Of a DNA stretch of 64,000 bases, positions 51,612-64,000 are shown piece by piece. The stretch is from Glandiceps talaboti (lineage: Eukaryota; Hemichordata; Enteropneusta; Spengelidae). The stretch is taken from contig NC_135549.1 in assembly GCF_964340395.1 (NCBI RefSeq), positions 23,320,842-23,384,841 on the forward strand, given 5' to 3'. Each line of letters starts with the position of its first letter. Position 1 is the first letter of the stretch. The notes beneath the pieces were generated by a model. It did no database searches. It saw nothing but the letters and a program-made list of their open reading frames with translations, and was not told the origin of the DNA. The position numbers and the translations under genes are program-made.

Positions 51612-54600
51612 AGAGGCCATAAAACTGTTCTTATCAAACCATGAAATGTAATATTAGTCTCTGCTGTTCCAAAATGCTTTGCCAAGTCATATTAATCTAA
51701 TTAACAAGGTTTTGTCGATCAGTGATTATTCTTATAAGTCCAAAATGTTTTTTATGCAAGCCGTTCATTGTTGCTTGTCTTCGATGTGTCAATATACCCC
51801 TATTACACTAAATTACACCGTAAAATAAAGCATAAAACCAATAGTATAAAAGAATTAATAAAAGTAAGTATAAAAACCAATTGCATATAGTTAATAAGTA
51901 AAACGTATTAACAAAAAGCGTATACACTCTCATAGTACACTCTATTTTCAAGACAGAGGATTTGTTGTCAATCATTTGGTGTTTTTTTCCATATTTATTT
52001 TGACAACAGTAAAACCAACGGTAGATCTATTTTAGTTCATAAATTTTCCTTTCATAACATTATTTTGGTAGATTCTGCCCTCAGCTTTTACTTTCTAGTG
52101 GCAATTATTGACTTTACAACTCAACACAAATGCCCACACATGTGTGTAAAGCGGTCTGTTACATTGTCCATGTGATAAAACTGGGTGATTATGTGACAAA
52201 AACTACTATATTAAACTCACAAAAAGATCTAATTAATTGTACAGCTACTGCGCTGTTGTTTTTGGTAAATACTATAAGATAAAGTCGTGACTGGCCCGGC
52301 CGCCAACAGTAACCGGTATTATTATCATGAGGAGGGGAGAAGGAGCTATTGTTATCTTGTGGAGGGCCGGGGGGTGGGGGGGGGGTGGGGGGGGGTGGTG
52401 GTGATGGCCATCACTGTCAATGTTGAAGAATCACAATTAGATAATTGTTCTCAGACAACTAATTGGTTCGAGGTATCTATGGTGTAGATTTGTACCGTAC
52501 TCAGGAGGAGAGGAATTTTGCGGGTCGTTACTCGATATGAATCATTTATTTTGTCAAGGATTGTATGGCCAAGGGAAGAAATTGTTCTGGAAACTCTGAT
52601 CGGTGTATTTTTCGTAAATCATGAAATGTTCGATTTCTTGTTGAAATTAATTTGTACTCTGTATTGAAAAACGATATGCAGTGTCGTAGCTCATCACAAG
52701 TTCCACTGTGCGAAATTTAGGGGAAATGAATGTTGGTCGTAAAGACCGACAGGTAGCAAAAGTTGTAGGTCCTTATGTGAAACGGCAGATTCTATAATTC
52801 GAATACTGTGTATATGGCGTGTATCTACATTCTAACCCACCATAAAGCTCGACTGAATGTTACTTAAACGGGTCATTACCATGTCTTCTAGTTGTTGATG
52901 TACAATGTATATGATAATATAATAATACTTAAATGTTGGTTTTTATATAGCGCTTTCTCACTTTGTGTTCAAAGCGCTTTACAATTCTTATTACCCCTGG
53001 CATAGATCTATAGCGGCCCGACGGCCCTTTACACTTCCTCAACTCCTTGGGGAGCATACAATCAATTGCAACCTTTATAAGCGCATAGGATTTAAACATT
53101 CACATTGCCATTTCTATCCTACCAGGTCCCCAATTACACTGCTGGGTTGACTGAGGCACAGTCGTGGTTCAAATCTTGCCCAAGGACTTTAGCCAAGACT
53201 CAGGCATCGATGGGGCTCAAACCTGCAGATTCCAAGCAAGCCACTCTAACCATTCGACCATCATCACTCCATACTGATTTGGTGATGAGTGAAAACAGTA
53301 TGGTGTGGTTTATTGACGGCCTTGTCACCAAATGGTAGATTCATGTAATTCTCATAGAGTTTGATCACTAAGCAATCGTACAGTAAGTACTTCATCAAAA
53401 TACAAACATCGCAAATTTTTAGAGAACGTACGAAAACAAATAGTTCCAGCTCCAGTACTAGTAACTTGGACCGAACCTCAAGTTCTTGCTATAAAGCCTC
53501 ATTTTCTTTTCATTGAATGCATCACACTGTAAAGTAAAGCCAAACTTTTGACAAATTGCACTGTTAACAAATACATCGTAACAAAAAAGAATCGGACGTC
53601 ATTATATAAAAGTAGGCTGTATGATTGGACTGACATCACTATCATTTCTTCCATTTTAATTTCGAAAACTGTAAATGCAGTGGTACTAGGCCCCCATTTG
53701 CTTCGTCGCGGTTTTTCTTTCATGATATTAACGGATTGATTGATGACGCATACCCTCATCTTTTACAATCTAGTGCGTCATAGGATAAAATAGCGACCGA
53801 CAGGGAACTATATATAGTCATTACTTTTTTTTAGGTGTTGTTGATATTGGTGAGGATCGGCTGTACGTGTGTGTTTGTCTGTGTGTGTGTGTGGGGGGGG
53901 GGGGGTAGGGTAGGGTGATATATGTCCCGTATGAATCAACAGACGAATGACGTCACCTAAATATTAGTGAGCATCTTTCTGATGTATATTGGGAGTTGGG
54001 ACCATCATTGAAGGACGGTGATTCCGATCCCGAATTCAGTATTCGGTCTGGATTCAATTATGATCAGGTCGGAAGATATACTTTTGGAGATTGGTGCGCT
54101 ATCAGAGAACTTGGTTTAATTCATTAAGAGTGCGGACTGCAGTTGGATAAAAGCTAAACAATGTGCGATTAGAACCTGATTTCATCTAACCGTACCGCTC
54201 ACCTGAGCGCATAAGTTGGAATAAATTACCAGATGTTACGTGCTGGATGGAAATCATCTTTGACAATTGATTGAGCTCTTTAATTTGTTTTTACAATTGA
54301 CTCAAGCGTTGCACAAATCACTAAGCACTAAGTGATGGAAGTTGGCACCTAATGATGCTACTAGTACTGGCAGTGCTATTAACGATTAGATTGAGGCGTT
54401 TGCGGTCATCGACTGTAGCATTGCCCCACCCAATGATAATTGACAGTGTCAGGACACTCTCAATCACCGCTAGCTAGAAATTGACCAACTCTCTGTCGCT
54501 GACACGGAAGCGTCTCAATCATCTAATAAGAAAAATAATCTTCGCTGTGCTTTCTTTACAGTAGAATCAGTATTGATTTCCAATTTCAGATCCGCTGAAA

Positions 54601-54855
54601 TGTAAACTCCGAGAACTTAAAATATTACACAATTTCGACTTCTAAGTTATTGATGACTATAATGATCTGTTCTGTTTTTGAGTATATATAAACCCCTCAA
54701 ATGCTATTAAAGCACTTTTGAAAAAAAAATCGAGTGTCTCAAGCATCTTCATTTGTGGTCAAACTAGCTCAGTATTTTAATTTCATTTTTGTAACAAAAC
54801 ACACAAAAGGGTGTACATGTGCCATCTCGAGTCGACAGACCAGACTGACGAAATT
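51260..54855 (+). repeat. Tandem 3.6-kb unit 2
   Basis: 3596 bp from the AGACCCCTATTCCTCCGG junction to GACGAAATT. Left part (to about 52210) matches unit 3 variants (for example TTGCTACACCACGG). Right part matches units 1 and 4. Same SINE, G tracts and LINE end as unit 1. Confidence 0.9.
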
Positions 54856-57800
54856 AGACCCCTATTCCTCCGGCCTACCCCTCCCTGTAAATACTGAAGG
54901 CTCCCTAAGGAACATAGGCAATCGTACAAATCAAATAACTTCAGTAATAATTATTCGAGGCCTGTACTTGTTTAGTCGAACTATTGAACCTCTTGAGGTC
55001 ACGTCATGGCAAAAATATATTTCTTTGTTTACGTCGAATTTGAAATGCCATGAAGTTGCTACACCACGGAATTTGGTATTTGCTATCAAAGATGGAATTC
55101 AAAACTTGCACATGAGAGATGTATTTTCTGTACAAAAACCATCAAAGTATGATTCAGTCGAGATTAACAGAAGTGGACTAAGAAATTTTTGCAAATCGCA
55201 CGCATAAAGAGGCCATAAAACTGTTCTTATCAAACCATGAAATGTAATATTAGTCTCTGCTGTTCCAAAATGCTTTGCCAAGTCTTATTAATCTAATTAA
55301 CAAGGTTTTGTCGATCAGTGATTATTCTTATAAGTCCAAAATGTTTTTTATGCAAGCCGTTCATTGTTGCTTGTCTTCGATGTGTCAATATACCCCTATT
55401 ACACTAAATTACACCGTAAAATAAAGCATAAAACCAATAGTATAAAATAATTAATAAAAGTAAGTATAAAAACCAATTGCATATAGTTAATAAGTAAAAC
55501 GTATTAACAAAAAGCGTATACACTCTCATAGTACACTCTATTTTCAAGACAGAGGATTTGTTGTCAATCATTTGGTGTTTTTTTCCATATTTATTTTGAC
55601 AACAGTAAAACCAACGGTAGATCTATTTTAGTTCATAAATTTTCCTTTCATAACATTATTTTGGTAGATTCTGCCCTCAGCTTTTACTTTCTAGTGGCAA
55701 TTATTGACTTTACAACTCAACACAAATGCCCACACATGTGTGTAAAGCGGTCTGTTACATTGTCCATGTGATAAAACTGGGTGATTATGTGACAAAAACT
55801 ACTATATTAAACTCACAAAAATATCGAATTACTTGTACAGCTACTGCGCTGTTGTTTTTGGGTAAATACTATAAGATAAAGTCGTGACTGGCCCGACGGG
55901 TCGTTACTCGATATGAATAATTTATTTTGTCAAGGATTGTATGGCCAAGGGAAGAAATTGTTTTGGAAACTCTGATCGGTGTATTTTTCGAAAATCATGA
56001 AATGGTCGATTTCTTGTTGAAATTAATTGTACTCTGTATTGAAAAAACCCAATATGCAGTGTCGTAGTTCGTCACAAGTTCCACTGTGCGAAATGTAGGG
56101 GAAATGAACGTTGGTCGTAAAGACCGACAGGTAGCAAAAGTTGTAGGTCCTTATATATGTGAAACTGCAGATTCTATAATTCGAATACTGTGTATATGGC
56201 GTGTATCTACATTCTAACCCACCATAAAGCTCGACTGAATGTTACTTAAACGGGTCATTACCATGTCTTCTAGTTGTTGATGTACAATGTATATAATAAT
56301 ATAATAATGCTTAAATGTTGGTTTTTATATAGCGCTTTCCCACTTTGTGTTCAAAGCGATTTAAAATTCTTATTACCCCTGGCACAGATCTATAGTGGCC
56401 CAACGGCCCTTTACACTTCCTCAACTCCTTGGGGAGCATACAATCAATTGCAGCCTTTATAAGCGCATAGGATTTAAACATTCACATTGCCACTTCTATC
56501 CTACCAGGTCCCCAATTACACAGCTGGGTTGACTGAGGCACAGTCATGGTTCAAATCTTGCCCAAGGACTTTAGCCACGACTCAGAAACAAACGGCATCG
56601 ATGGGGCTCAAACCTGCAGATTCCAAGCCAGCCACTCTAACCATTCGACCATCATAACTCCATACTGATTTGGTGATGAGTGAAAACAGTATGGTGTGGT
56701 TTATTGACGGTCTTGTCACCAAATGGTTAGTCATGGAATTCTCATAGAGTTTGATCACTAAGCAATCGTACAGTAAGTACTTCATCAAAATACAAACATC
56801 GGAAATGTTTAGAGAACGTACGAAAACAAATAGTTCCAGCTCCTGTAAAATAACTTGGACCGAACTTCAAGTTCTTGCTGAAGCCTCATTTTCTTTTCAT
56901 TGAATGCATCACACTGTAAAGTAACGCCAAACTTTTGACAAATTGCACTGTTAACAAAGACATCGTAACAAAAAAGAATCGGACGTCATTATATAAAAGT
57001 AGGCTGTATGATTGGACTGACATCACTATCATTTTTTCCATTTTAATTTCGAAGACTGTAAATGCAGTGGTACTAGGCCCCCATTTGCTTCGTCGCGGTT
57101 TTTTCTTTCATGATATTAATGGATTGGTTGATGACGCATACCCCCATCTTTTACAATCTAGTGCGTCATAGGATAAAATAGCGACCGACAGGGAATTATA
57201 TATAGTCATTACTTTTTTTTAGGTGTTGTTGATATTGGTGAGGATCGGCTGTACGTGTGTGTTTGTTTGTTTGTTTGTTTGTTTATGTGTGTGTGTGTGT
57301 GTGGGGGGGGTAGGGGGTAGGGTAGGGTGATAAATGTTCCGTATGAATCAATAGATGAATGACGTCACCTAAATATTAGTGAGCATCTTTCTGATGTATA
57401 TTGGGAGTTGGGACCATCATTGAAGGACGGTGATTCCGATCCCGAATTCAGTATTCTGTCTGGATTTAATTATGATCAGGTCGGAAGATATACTTTTGGA
57501 GATTGGTGCGCTATCAGAGAACTTGGTTTAATTCATTAAGAGTGCGGACTGCAGTTGGATAAAAGCTAAACAATGTGCGATTAGAACCTGATTTGATCTA
57601 ACCGTACCGCTCACCTGAGCGCATAAGTTGGAATAAATTACCAGATGTTACGTGCTGGATGGTAATCATCTTTGACAATTGATTGAGCCTTTAATTTGTT
57701 TTTACAATTGACTCGAGCGTTGCACAAATCACTAAGCACTAAGAGATGGAAGTTGGCACCTAATGATGCTACTAGTACTGGCAGTGCTATTAACGATTAG

Positions 57801-58266
57801 ATTGAGGCGTTTGCGGTCATCGACTGTAGCATTGCCCCACCCAATGATAATTGACAGTGTCAGGACATTTTCAATCACCGCTAGCTGGAAATTGACCAAC
57901 TCTCTGTCGTTGACACGGAAGCGTCTCAATCATCTAATAAGAAAAATAATCTTCGCTGTGCTTTCTTTACAGTAGAATCAGTATTGATTTCCAATTTCAG
58001 ATCCGCTGAAATGTAAACTCCGAGAACTTAAAATATTACACAATTTCGACTTCTAAGTTATTGATGACTATAATGATCTGTTCTGTTTTTGAGTATATAT
58101 AAACCCCTCAAATGCTATTAAAGCACTTTTGAAAAAAAAATCGAGTGTCTCAAGCATCTTCATTTGTGGTCAAACTAGCTCAGTATTTTAATTTCATTTT
58201 TGTAACAAAACACACAAAAGGGTGTACATGTGCCATCTCGAGTCGACAGACCAGACTGACGAAATT
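54856..58266 (+). repeat. Tandem unit 3 (3411 bp, diverged right half)
   Basis: Left part is close to unit 2. From about 55815 onward it carries many private differences. About 0.2 kb is deleted near 55895, where GGCCCG joins ACGGGTCGTTACTCG, removing the first G-rich tract. It also has a TTTG expansion near 57260 and extra bases in the SINE (about 56586). Confidence 0.9.
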
Positions 58267-61200
58267 AGACCCCTATTCCTCCGGCCTACCCCTCCCTGTA
58301 AATACTGAAGGCTCCCTAAGGAACATAGGCAATCGTACAAATCAAATAACTTCAGTAATAATTATTCGAGGCCTGTACTTGTTTAGTCGAACTATTGAAC
58401 CTCTTGAGGTCACGTCATGGCAAAAATATATTTCTTTGTTTACGTCGAATTTGAAATGCCATGAAGTTGATACGCCACGGAATTTGGTATTTGCTATCAA
58501 AGGTGGAATTCAAAACTTGCACATTAGAGATGTATTTTTTGTACAGAAACCATCAAAGTATGATTCAGCCGAGATTAACAGAAGTGGACTAAGAAATTTT
58601 TGAAAATCGCACGCATAAAGAGGCCATAAAACTGTTCTTATCAAACCATGAAATGTAATATTAGTCTCTGCTGTTCCAAAATGCTTTGCCAAGTTTTATT
58701 AATCCAATTAACAAGGTTTTGTCGATCAGTGATTATTCTTATAAGTCCCAAATGGTTTTTATGCAAGTCGTTCATTGTTGCTTGTCTTCGATGTGTCAAT
58801 ATACCCCTATTACACTAAATTACACCATACAATAGAGCATAAAACCAATAGTATAAATGAATTAATAAAAGTAAATATAAAAACCAATTGCATATAGTTA
58901 ATAAGTAAAACGTATTAACAACAAGCGTATACACTGTCATAGTACACTCTATTTTCAATACAGAGGATTTGTTGTCAATCATTTGGTGTTTTTTTTCCAT
59001 ATTTATTTTGACAACAATAAAACCAACGGTAGATCTATTTTAGTTCATAAATTTTCCTTTCATAACATTATTTTGGTAGATTCTGCCCTCAGCTTTTACT
59101 TTCTAGTGGCAATTATTGACTTTACAACTCAACACAAATGCCCACACATGTGTGTAAAGCGGCCTGTTACATTGTTCATGTGATAAAACTGGGTGATTAT
59201 GTGATAAAAACTACTATATTAAACTCACAAAAAGATCTAATTAATTGTACAGCTACTGCGCTGTTGTTTTTGGTAAATACTATAAGATAAAGTCGTGACT
59301 GGCCCGGCCGCCAACAGTAACCGGTATTATTATCATGAGGAGGGGAGAAGGAGCTATTGTTATCTTGTGGAGGGCCGGGGGGTGGGGGGGGGGTGGGGGG
59401 GGGTGGGTGGTGATGGCCATCACTGTCAATGTTGAAGAATCACAATTAGATAATTGTTCTCAGACAACTAATTGGTTCGAGGTATCTATGGTGTAGATTT
59501 GTACCGTACTCAGGAGGAGAGGAATTTTGCGGGTCGTTACTCGATATGAATCATTTATTTTGTCAAGGATTGTATGGCCAAGGGAAGAAATTGTTCTGGA
59601 AACTCTGATCGGTGTATTTTTCGTAAATCATGAAATGTTCGATTTCTTGTTGAAATTAATTTGTACTCTGTATTGAAAAACGATATGCAGTGTCGTAGCT
59701 CATCACAAGTTCCACTGTGCGAAATTTAGGGGAAATGAATGTTGGTCGTAAAGACCGACAGGTAGCAAAAGTTGTAGGTCCTTATGTGAAACGGCAGATT
59801 CTATAATTCGAATACTGTGTATATGGCGTGTATCTACATTCTAACCCACCATAAAGCTCGACTGAATGTTACTTAAACGGGTCATTACCATGTCTTCTAG
59901 TTGTTGATGTACAATGTATATGATAATATAATAATACTTAAATGTTGGTTTTTATATAGCGCTTTCTCACTTTGTGTTCAAAGCGCTTTACAATTCTTAT
60001 TACCCCTGGCATAGATCTATAGCGGCCCGACGGCCCTTTACACTTCCTCAACTCCTTGGGGAGCATACAATCAATTGCAACCTTTATAAGCGCATAGGAT
60101 TTAAACATTCACATTGCCATTTCTATCCTACCAGGTCCCCAATTACACTGCTGGGTTGACTGAGGCACAGTCGTGGTTCAAATCTTGCCCAAGGACTTTA
60201 GCCAAGACTCAGGCATCGATGGGGCTCAAACCTGCAGATTCCAAGCAAGCCACTCTAACCATTCGACCATCATCACTCCATACTGATTTGGTGATGAGTG
60301 AAAACAGTATGGTGTGGTTTATTGACGGCCTTGTCACCAAATGGTAGATTCATGTAATTCTCATAGAGTTTGATCACTAAGCAATCGTACAGTAAGTACT
60401 TCATCAAAATACAAACATCGCAAATTTTTAGAGAACGTACGAAAACAAATAGTTCCAGCTCCAGTACTAGTAACTTGGACCGAACCTCAAGTTCTTGCTA
60501 TAAAGCCTCATTTTCTTTTCATTGAATGCATCACACTGTAAAGTAAAGCCAAACTTTTGACAAATTGCACTGTTAACAAATACATCGTAACAAAAAAGAA
60601 TCGGACGTCATTATATAAAAGTAGGCTGTATGATTGGACTGACATCACTATCATTTCTTCCATTTTAATTTCGAAAACTGTAAATGCAGTGGTACTAGGC
60701 CCCCATTTGCTTCGTCGCGGTTTTTCTTTCATGATATTAACGGATTGATTGATGACGCATACCCTCATCTTTTACAATCTAGTGCGTCATAGGATAAAAT
60801 AGCGACCGACAGGGAACTATATATAGTCATTACTTTTTTTTTAGGTGTTGTTGATATTGGTGAGGATCGGCTGTACGTGTGTGTTTGTCTGTGTGTGTGT
60901 GTGGGGGGGGGGTAGGGTAGGGTGATATATGTCCCGTATGAATCAACAGACGAATGACGTCACCTAAATATTAGTGAGCATCTTTCTGATGTATATTGGG
61001 AGTTGGGACCATCATTGAAGGACGGTGATTCCGATCCCGAATTCAGTATTCGGTCTGGATTCAATTATGATCAGGTCGGAAGATATACTTTTGGAGATTG
61101 GTGCGCTATCAGAGAACTTGGTTTAATTCATTAAGAGTGCGGACTGCAGTTGGATAAAAGCTAAGCAATGTGCGATTAGAACCTGATTTCATCTAACCGT

Positions 61201-61862
61201 ACCGCTCACCTGAGCGCATAAGTTGGAATAAATTACCAGATGTTACGTGCTGGATGGAAATCATCTTTGACAATTGATTGAGCTCTTTAATTTGTTTTTA
61301 CAATTGACTCAAGCGTTGCACAAATCACTAAGCACTAAGTGATGGAAGTTGGCACCTAATGATGCTACTAGTACTGGCAGTGCTATTAACGATTAGATTG
61401 AGGCGTTTGCGGTCATCGACTGTAGCATTGCCCCACCCAATGATAATTGACAGTGTCAGGACACTCTCAATCACCGCTAGCTAGAAATTGACCAACTCTC
61501 TGTCGCTGACACGGAAGCGTCTCAATCATCTAATAAGAAAAATAATCTTCGCTGTGCTTTCTTTACAGTAGAATCAGTATTGATTTCCAATTTCAGATCC
61601 GCTGAAATGTAAACTCCGAGAACTTAAAATATTACACAATTTCGACTTCTAAGTTATTGATGACTATAATGATCTGTTCTGTTTTTGAGTATATATAAAC
61701 CCCTCAAATGCTATTAAAGCACTTTTGAAAAAAAAATCGAGTGTCTCAAGCATCTTCATTTGTGGTCAAACTAGCTCAGTATTTTAATTTCATTTTTGTA
61801 ACAAAACACACAAAAGGGTGTACATGTGCCATCTCGAGTCGACAGACCAGACTGACGAAATT
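58267..61862 (+). repeat. Tandem 3.6-kb unit 4 (last)
   Basis: 3596 bp. Left part shares unit 1 variants (TTGATACGCCACGG, AGCGGCCTGTTACATTGTTC). Right part matches units 1 and 2. The array ends cleanly after GACGAAATT at 61862, where unrelated single-copy DNA begins. Confidence 0.9.
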
Positions 61863-62114
61863 GTAACATTGTATTAAGCTTTAAAGGTTTAGTTTCTGAC
61901 AACAATTTTTTTTCTCAATAAACATGAGTCTACGGGTAGACTGTCCAGTAATTGCATGGCTGCAGTCGAATCATAGAGAAAAGTATTGATTGACGGCAAT
62001 TACCTTAAAATTTCATGTCGACACTCTTTGGAATAGTCCGCCAAATCCAAAGCAACTGCCAATATTTCTTTTTAGTCTCAGTAAGTCATTTTTACAGATG
62101 GTCTATGCATATTT
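61863..62114. other. Single-copy DNA between the tandem array and the GTPase gene
   Basis: No feature recognised. This is the likely 3' UTR and flank of the minus-strand gene that follows. A poly-T run near 61905-61914 is noted. Confidence 0.3.
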
Positions 62115-62750
62115 TTAATCTTCTGGTGATTGTTGGAGATTTGGAGGGACTGCCACACTAGAATGTCGTCGACGCGTTGCTTTTTCCAATGCTTCGGAGA
62201 TTGGTCTTATAACGTTCCATCCTTCTAGGGCCGAGGTTTCGAAGTGCTCCGTGAACCATTCGTATTTAGCGACCATGGCAGCTTCTGCTCGTCCAACTTC
62301 TCTGGTGACCAGATCACTTTTATTCCCCAGCACCACTAAAGGAAGACGCTGTGGGCTCTTCGCTTGTTTCGCCTCGGTTATTTCGCCGACTAAACATGAA
62401 ACATTATCAAATGAGATGCGGTTATTGACTGAATACACGAGGACGATAGCAGCTGAATCTGCAATCATTGCTCTCCGATGCAGACTATTCGGAAACAAAC
62501 CCGATGTGTCGATCAATTCGACTTTCGTCATTCGTCGTCCAACCAGGAACTCGACCGTGTGGTGTTCTTCAACGCTTGGTAGGTAGCGTTCGTCGAACTG
62601 ATTATATAGCAGTCTGCGGATGATAGCAGTCTTGCCAACACCGCCTGATCCAAGGAACAACACCGTCGGGACATACATATCACGGGTTTGCCGAAACAGC
62701 AAAGTTGGGCCCAACCCGCACGGGTTAGCGTTGTCAGGCTGAGCATACAT
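62115..62750 (-). CDS. Ras-like small GTPase without CAAX box (211 aa, apparently single exon)
   Basis: G1 P-loop GSGGVGKT at residues 34-41; switch I YLPSVEEHH (Thr35 of Ras replaced by Ser59); G3 DTSG at 81-84 followed by Leu where Ras has the catalytic Gln61; G4 NKSD at 143-146; G5 ETSA at 171-174. All nucleotide-binding boxes are there, so GTP binding is expected. Loss of the Gln suggests slow hydrolysis. The C-terminus ends in QQSPED with no prenylation cysteine. DTSG and the VEE switch resemble RASD/Dexras and Ras-dva-type proteins, but no orthology is claimed. The ATG at 62750 is the first Met after an in-frame TAA 14 codons upstream. Its GC-rich codon use differs from the transporter exons. 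Confidence 0.88.
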   Translation of the reverse strand: MYAQPDNANPCGLGPTLLFRQTRDMYVPTVLFLGSGGVGKTAIIRRLLYNQFDERYLPSVEEHHTVEFLVGRRMTKVELIDTSGLFPNSLHRRAMIADSAAIVLVYSVNNRISFDNVSCLVGEITEAKQAKSPQRLPLVVLGNKSDLVTREVGRAEAAMVAKYEWFTEHFETSALEGWNVIRPISEALEKATRRRHSSVAVPPNLQQSPED

Positions 62751-63010
62751 GTCCTCTGTCCAGTTTGCGATTGATTTCTCGTGTTCCAGAATTAAATTGC
62801 ACTACATTTAATGATCATAAGACTCCAGATATATATCTAAAGCCTTCCAAATGATTTAACCTTTCAGTACTACACAAGAAGCCAAAATATGTCTGACCAT
62901 TACAATTATTTTCACCACATAGATTATGATGGTGAAAGCATTTGCCGTCTTTTTCAAATATTGAATCAGATGTAATTTCCAGAATGATGATTACTTTGTC
63001 TCTTCAGATA
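62751..63010 (-). other. 5' flank of the GTPase gene
   Basis: No clear TATA box or splice acceptor immediately upstream of the ATG. Presumed to hold the promoter or a 5' UTR. Confidence 0.25.
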
Positions 63011-63011
63011 G

Positions 63012-63448
<437 letters not shown>

Positions 63449-64000
63449 TTTAGTAGCATAGAGTACTTGATATAGTCATTTGATACAATAGAAATTAAAC
63501 TAGTGTTGACGTTGAATAATAAAATATTCTTGCTCGACTACAATCTTAGTAACATATGTTATATTTATCGTCATTTCTAGTCGTTTTATCGGCAAAGACG
63601 ACCACTTACAAGTATTACATTTAAATTCTTTCAAGGTTGAGTATCTCCCTAATTGTTAGATCACTCACATAAAACGTCACAATGTTGGTAAATGTTTAAT
63701 TTGCCACGCAAGATGATAAAATGTAACGATGACGAAGGCAATGTAGTAAGATTTTTTTTTGTGAAACGAGATGACGACGGTTCTGTTTCAGGTATTGTAA
63801 ATAATTCAAACTAATTTATACAATATATATATACAGAGTCAGAGTGCCATGCATATTTGTTGCTTTAGTAATTAAACCGTCACATTATGTTAATTCAGTC
63901 TCTGCACGAACATTATCGGGGACTACCATAGTAAATACTAGTATATTGCTTTACGACAAAGTAACTTGTCCATTACACCACACATAACGTGAAGGATTGA
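63449..64000. other. Unassigned right flank
   Basis: No gene, RNA or mobile element recognised. A short TATATATATA run is near 63820. Confidence 0.3.

Overview
The window reads as AT-rich, microsatellite-rich nuclear DNA of an invertebrate animal. Genes are split by GT-AG introns. Long (TA)n, (CTGT)n, (CTAT)n and (TTTC)n arrays are everywhere, and remnants of LINEs, Penelope-like elements (PLEs), SINEs and MITEs fill introns and intergenic DNA. The mix of SLC16-type transporters, WxxW-domain secreted proteins and marine-invertebrate-style SINEs suggests a marine invertebrate, perhaps a deuterostome. The species cannot be fixed from sequence alone.

Region 1 (about 0.5-40.1 kb) is a tandem array of four SLC16/monocarboxylate-transporter-like loci, all on the + strand. 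Loci 1 (coding 6749-10556), 3 (22474-27919) and 4 (34612-40075) are intact four-exon genes. Their introns are all phase 1, internal exons are identical in length (144 and 774 nt), and products are 433-436 aa. Locus 2 (14397-15665) is a pseudogene without exons 1-2 and without the exon 3 acceptor. Each module begins with a conserved upstream block holding a possible noncoding 5' exon donor and a TATA-like box. Loci 3 and 4 are the most recent pair, so they serve as empty-site controls for later insertions: a 3.2-kb LINE in locus 3, a 242-bp MITE with a 9-bp target duplication near the locus 4 TATA-like box, and PLE/hammerhead structures beside (TA)n tracts.

PLE remnants between 10.9 and 37.3 kb include reverse transcriptase pieces, GIY-YIG endonuclease pieces and several hammerhead-ribozyme cores. 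The best are two ribozymes with complete cores on opposite arms of a 610-bp-arm palindrome at 30.62-31.88 kb.

Region 2 (about 42.3-45.7 kb) is a minus-strand gene for a small secreted protein: a signal-peptide exon, then two exons each encoding one WxxW (Mucin2_WxxW) domain, 215 aa. Its introns hold a MITE and a tRNA-derived SINE.

Region 3 (46.5-61.9 kb) is a 1.24-kb element with inverted termini followed by four head-to-tail copies of a 3.4-3.6-kb unit. Each unit carries the right end of that terminal-repeat element, a tRNA-derived SINE, a LINE 3' end and, usually, G-rich tracts. The copies are mosaic, as if recombined or gene-converted. No convincing protein gene is seen inside the unit.

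Region 4 (62.1-62.75 kb) is a minus-strand, apparently single-exon Ras-like small GTPase lacking a CAAX box. A (TA)n-interrupted MITE lies at the far right end.
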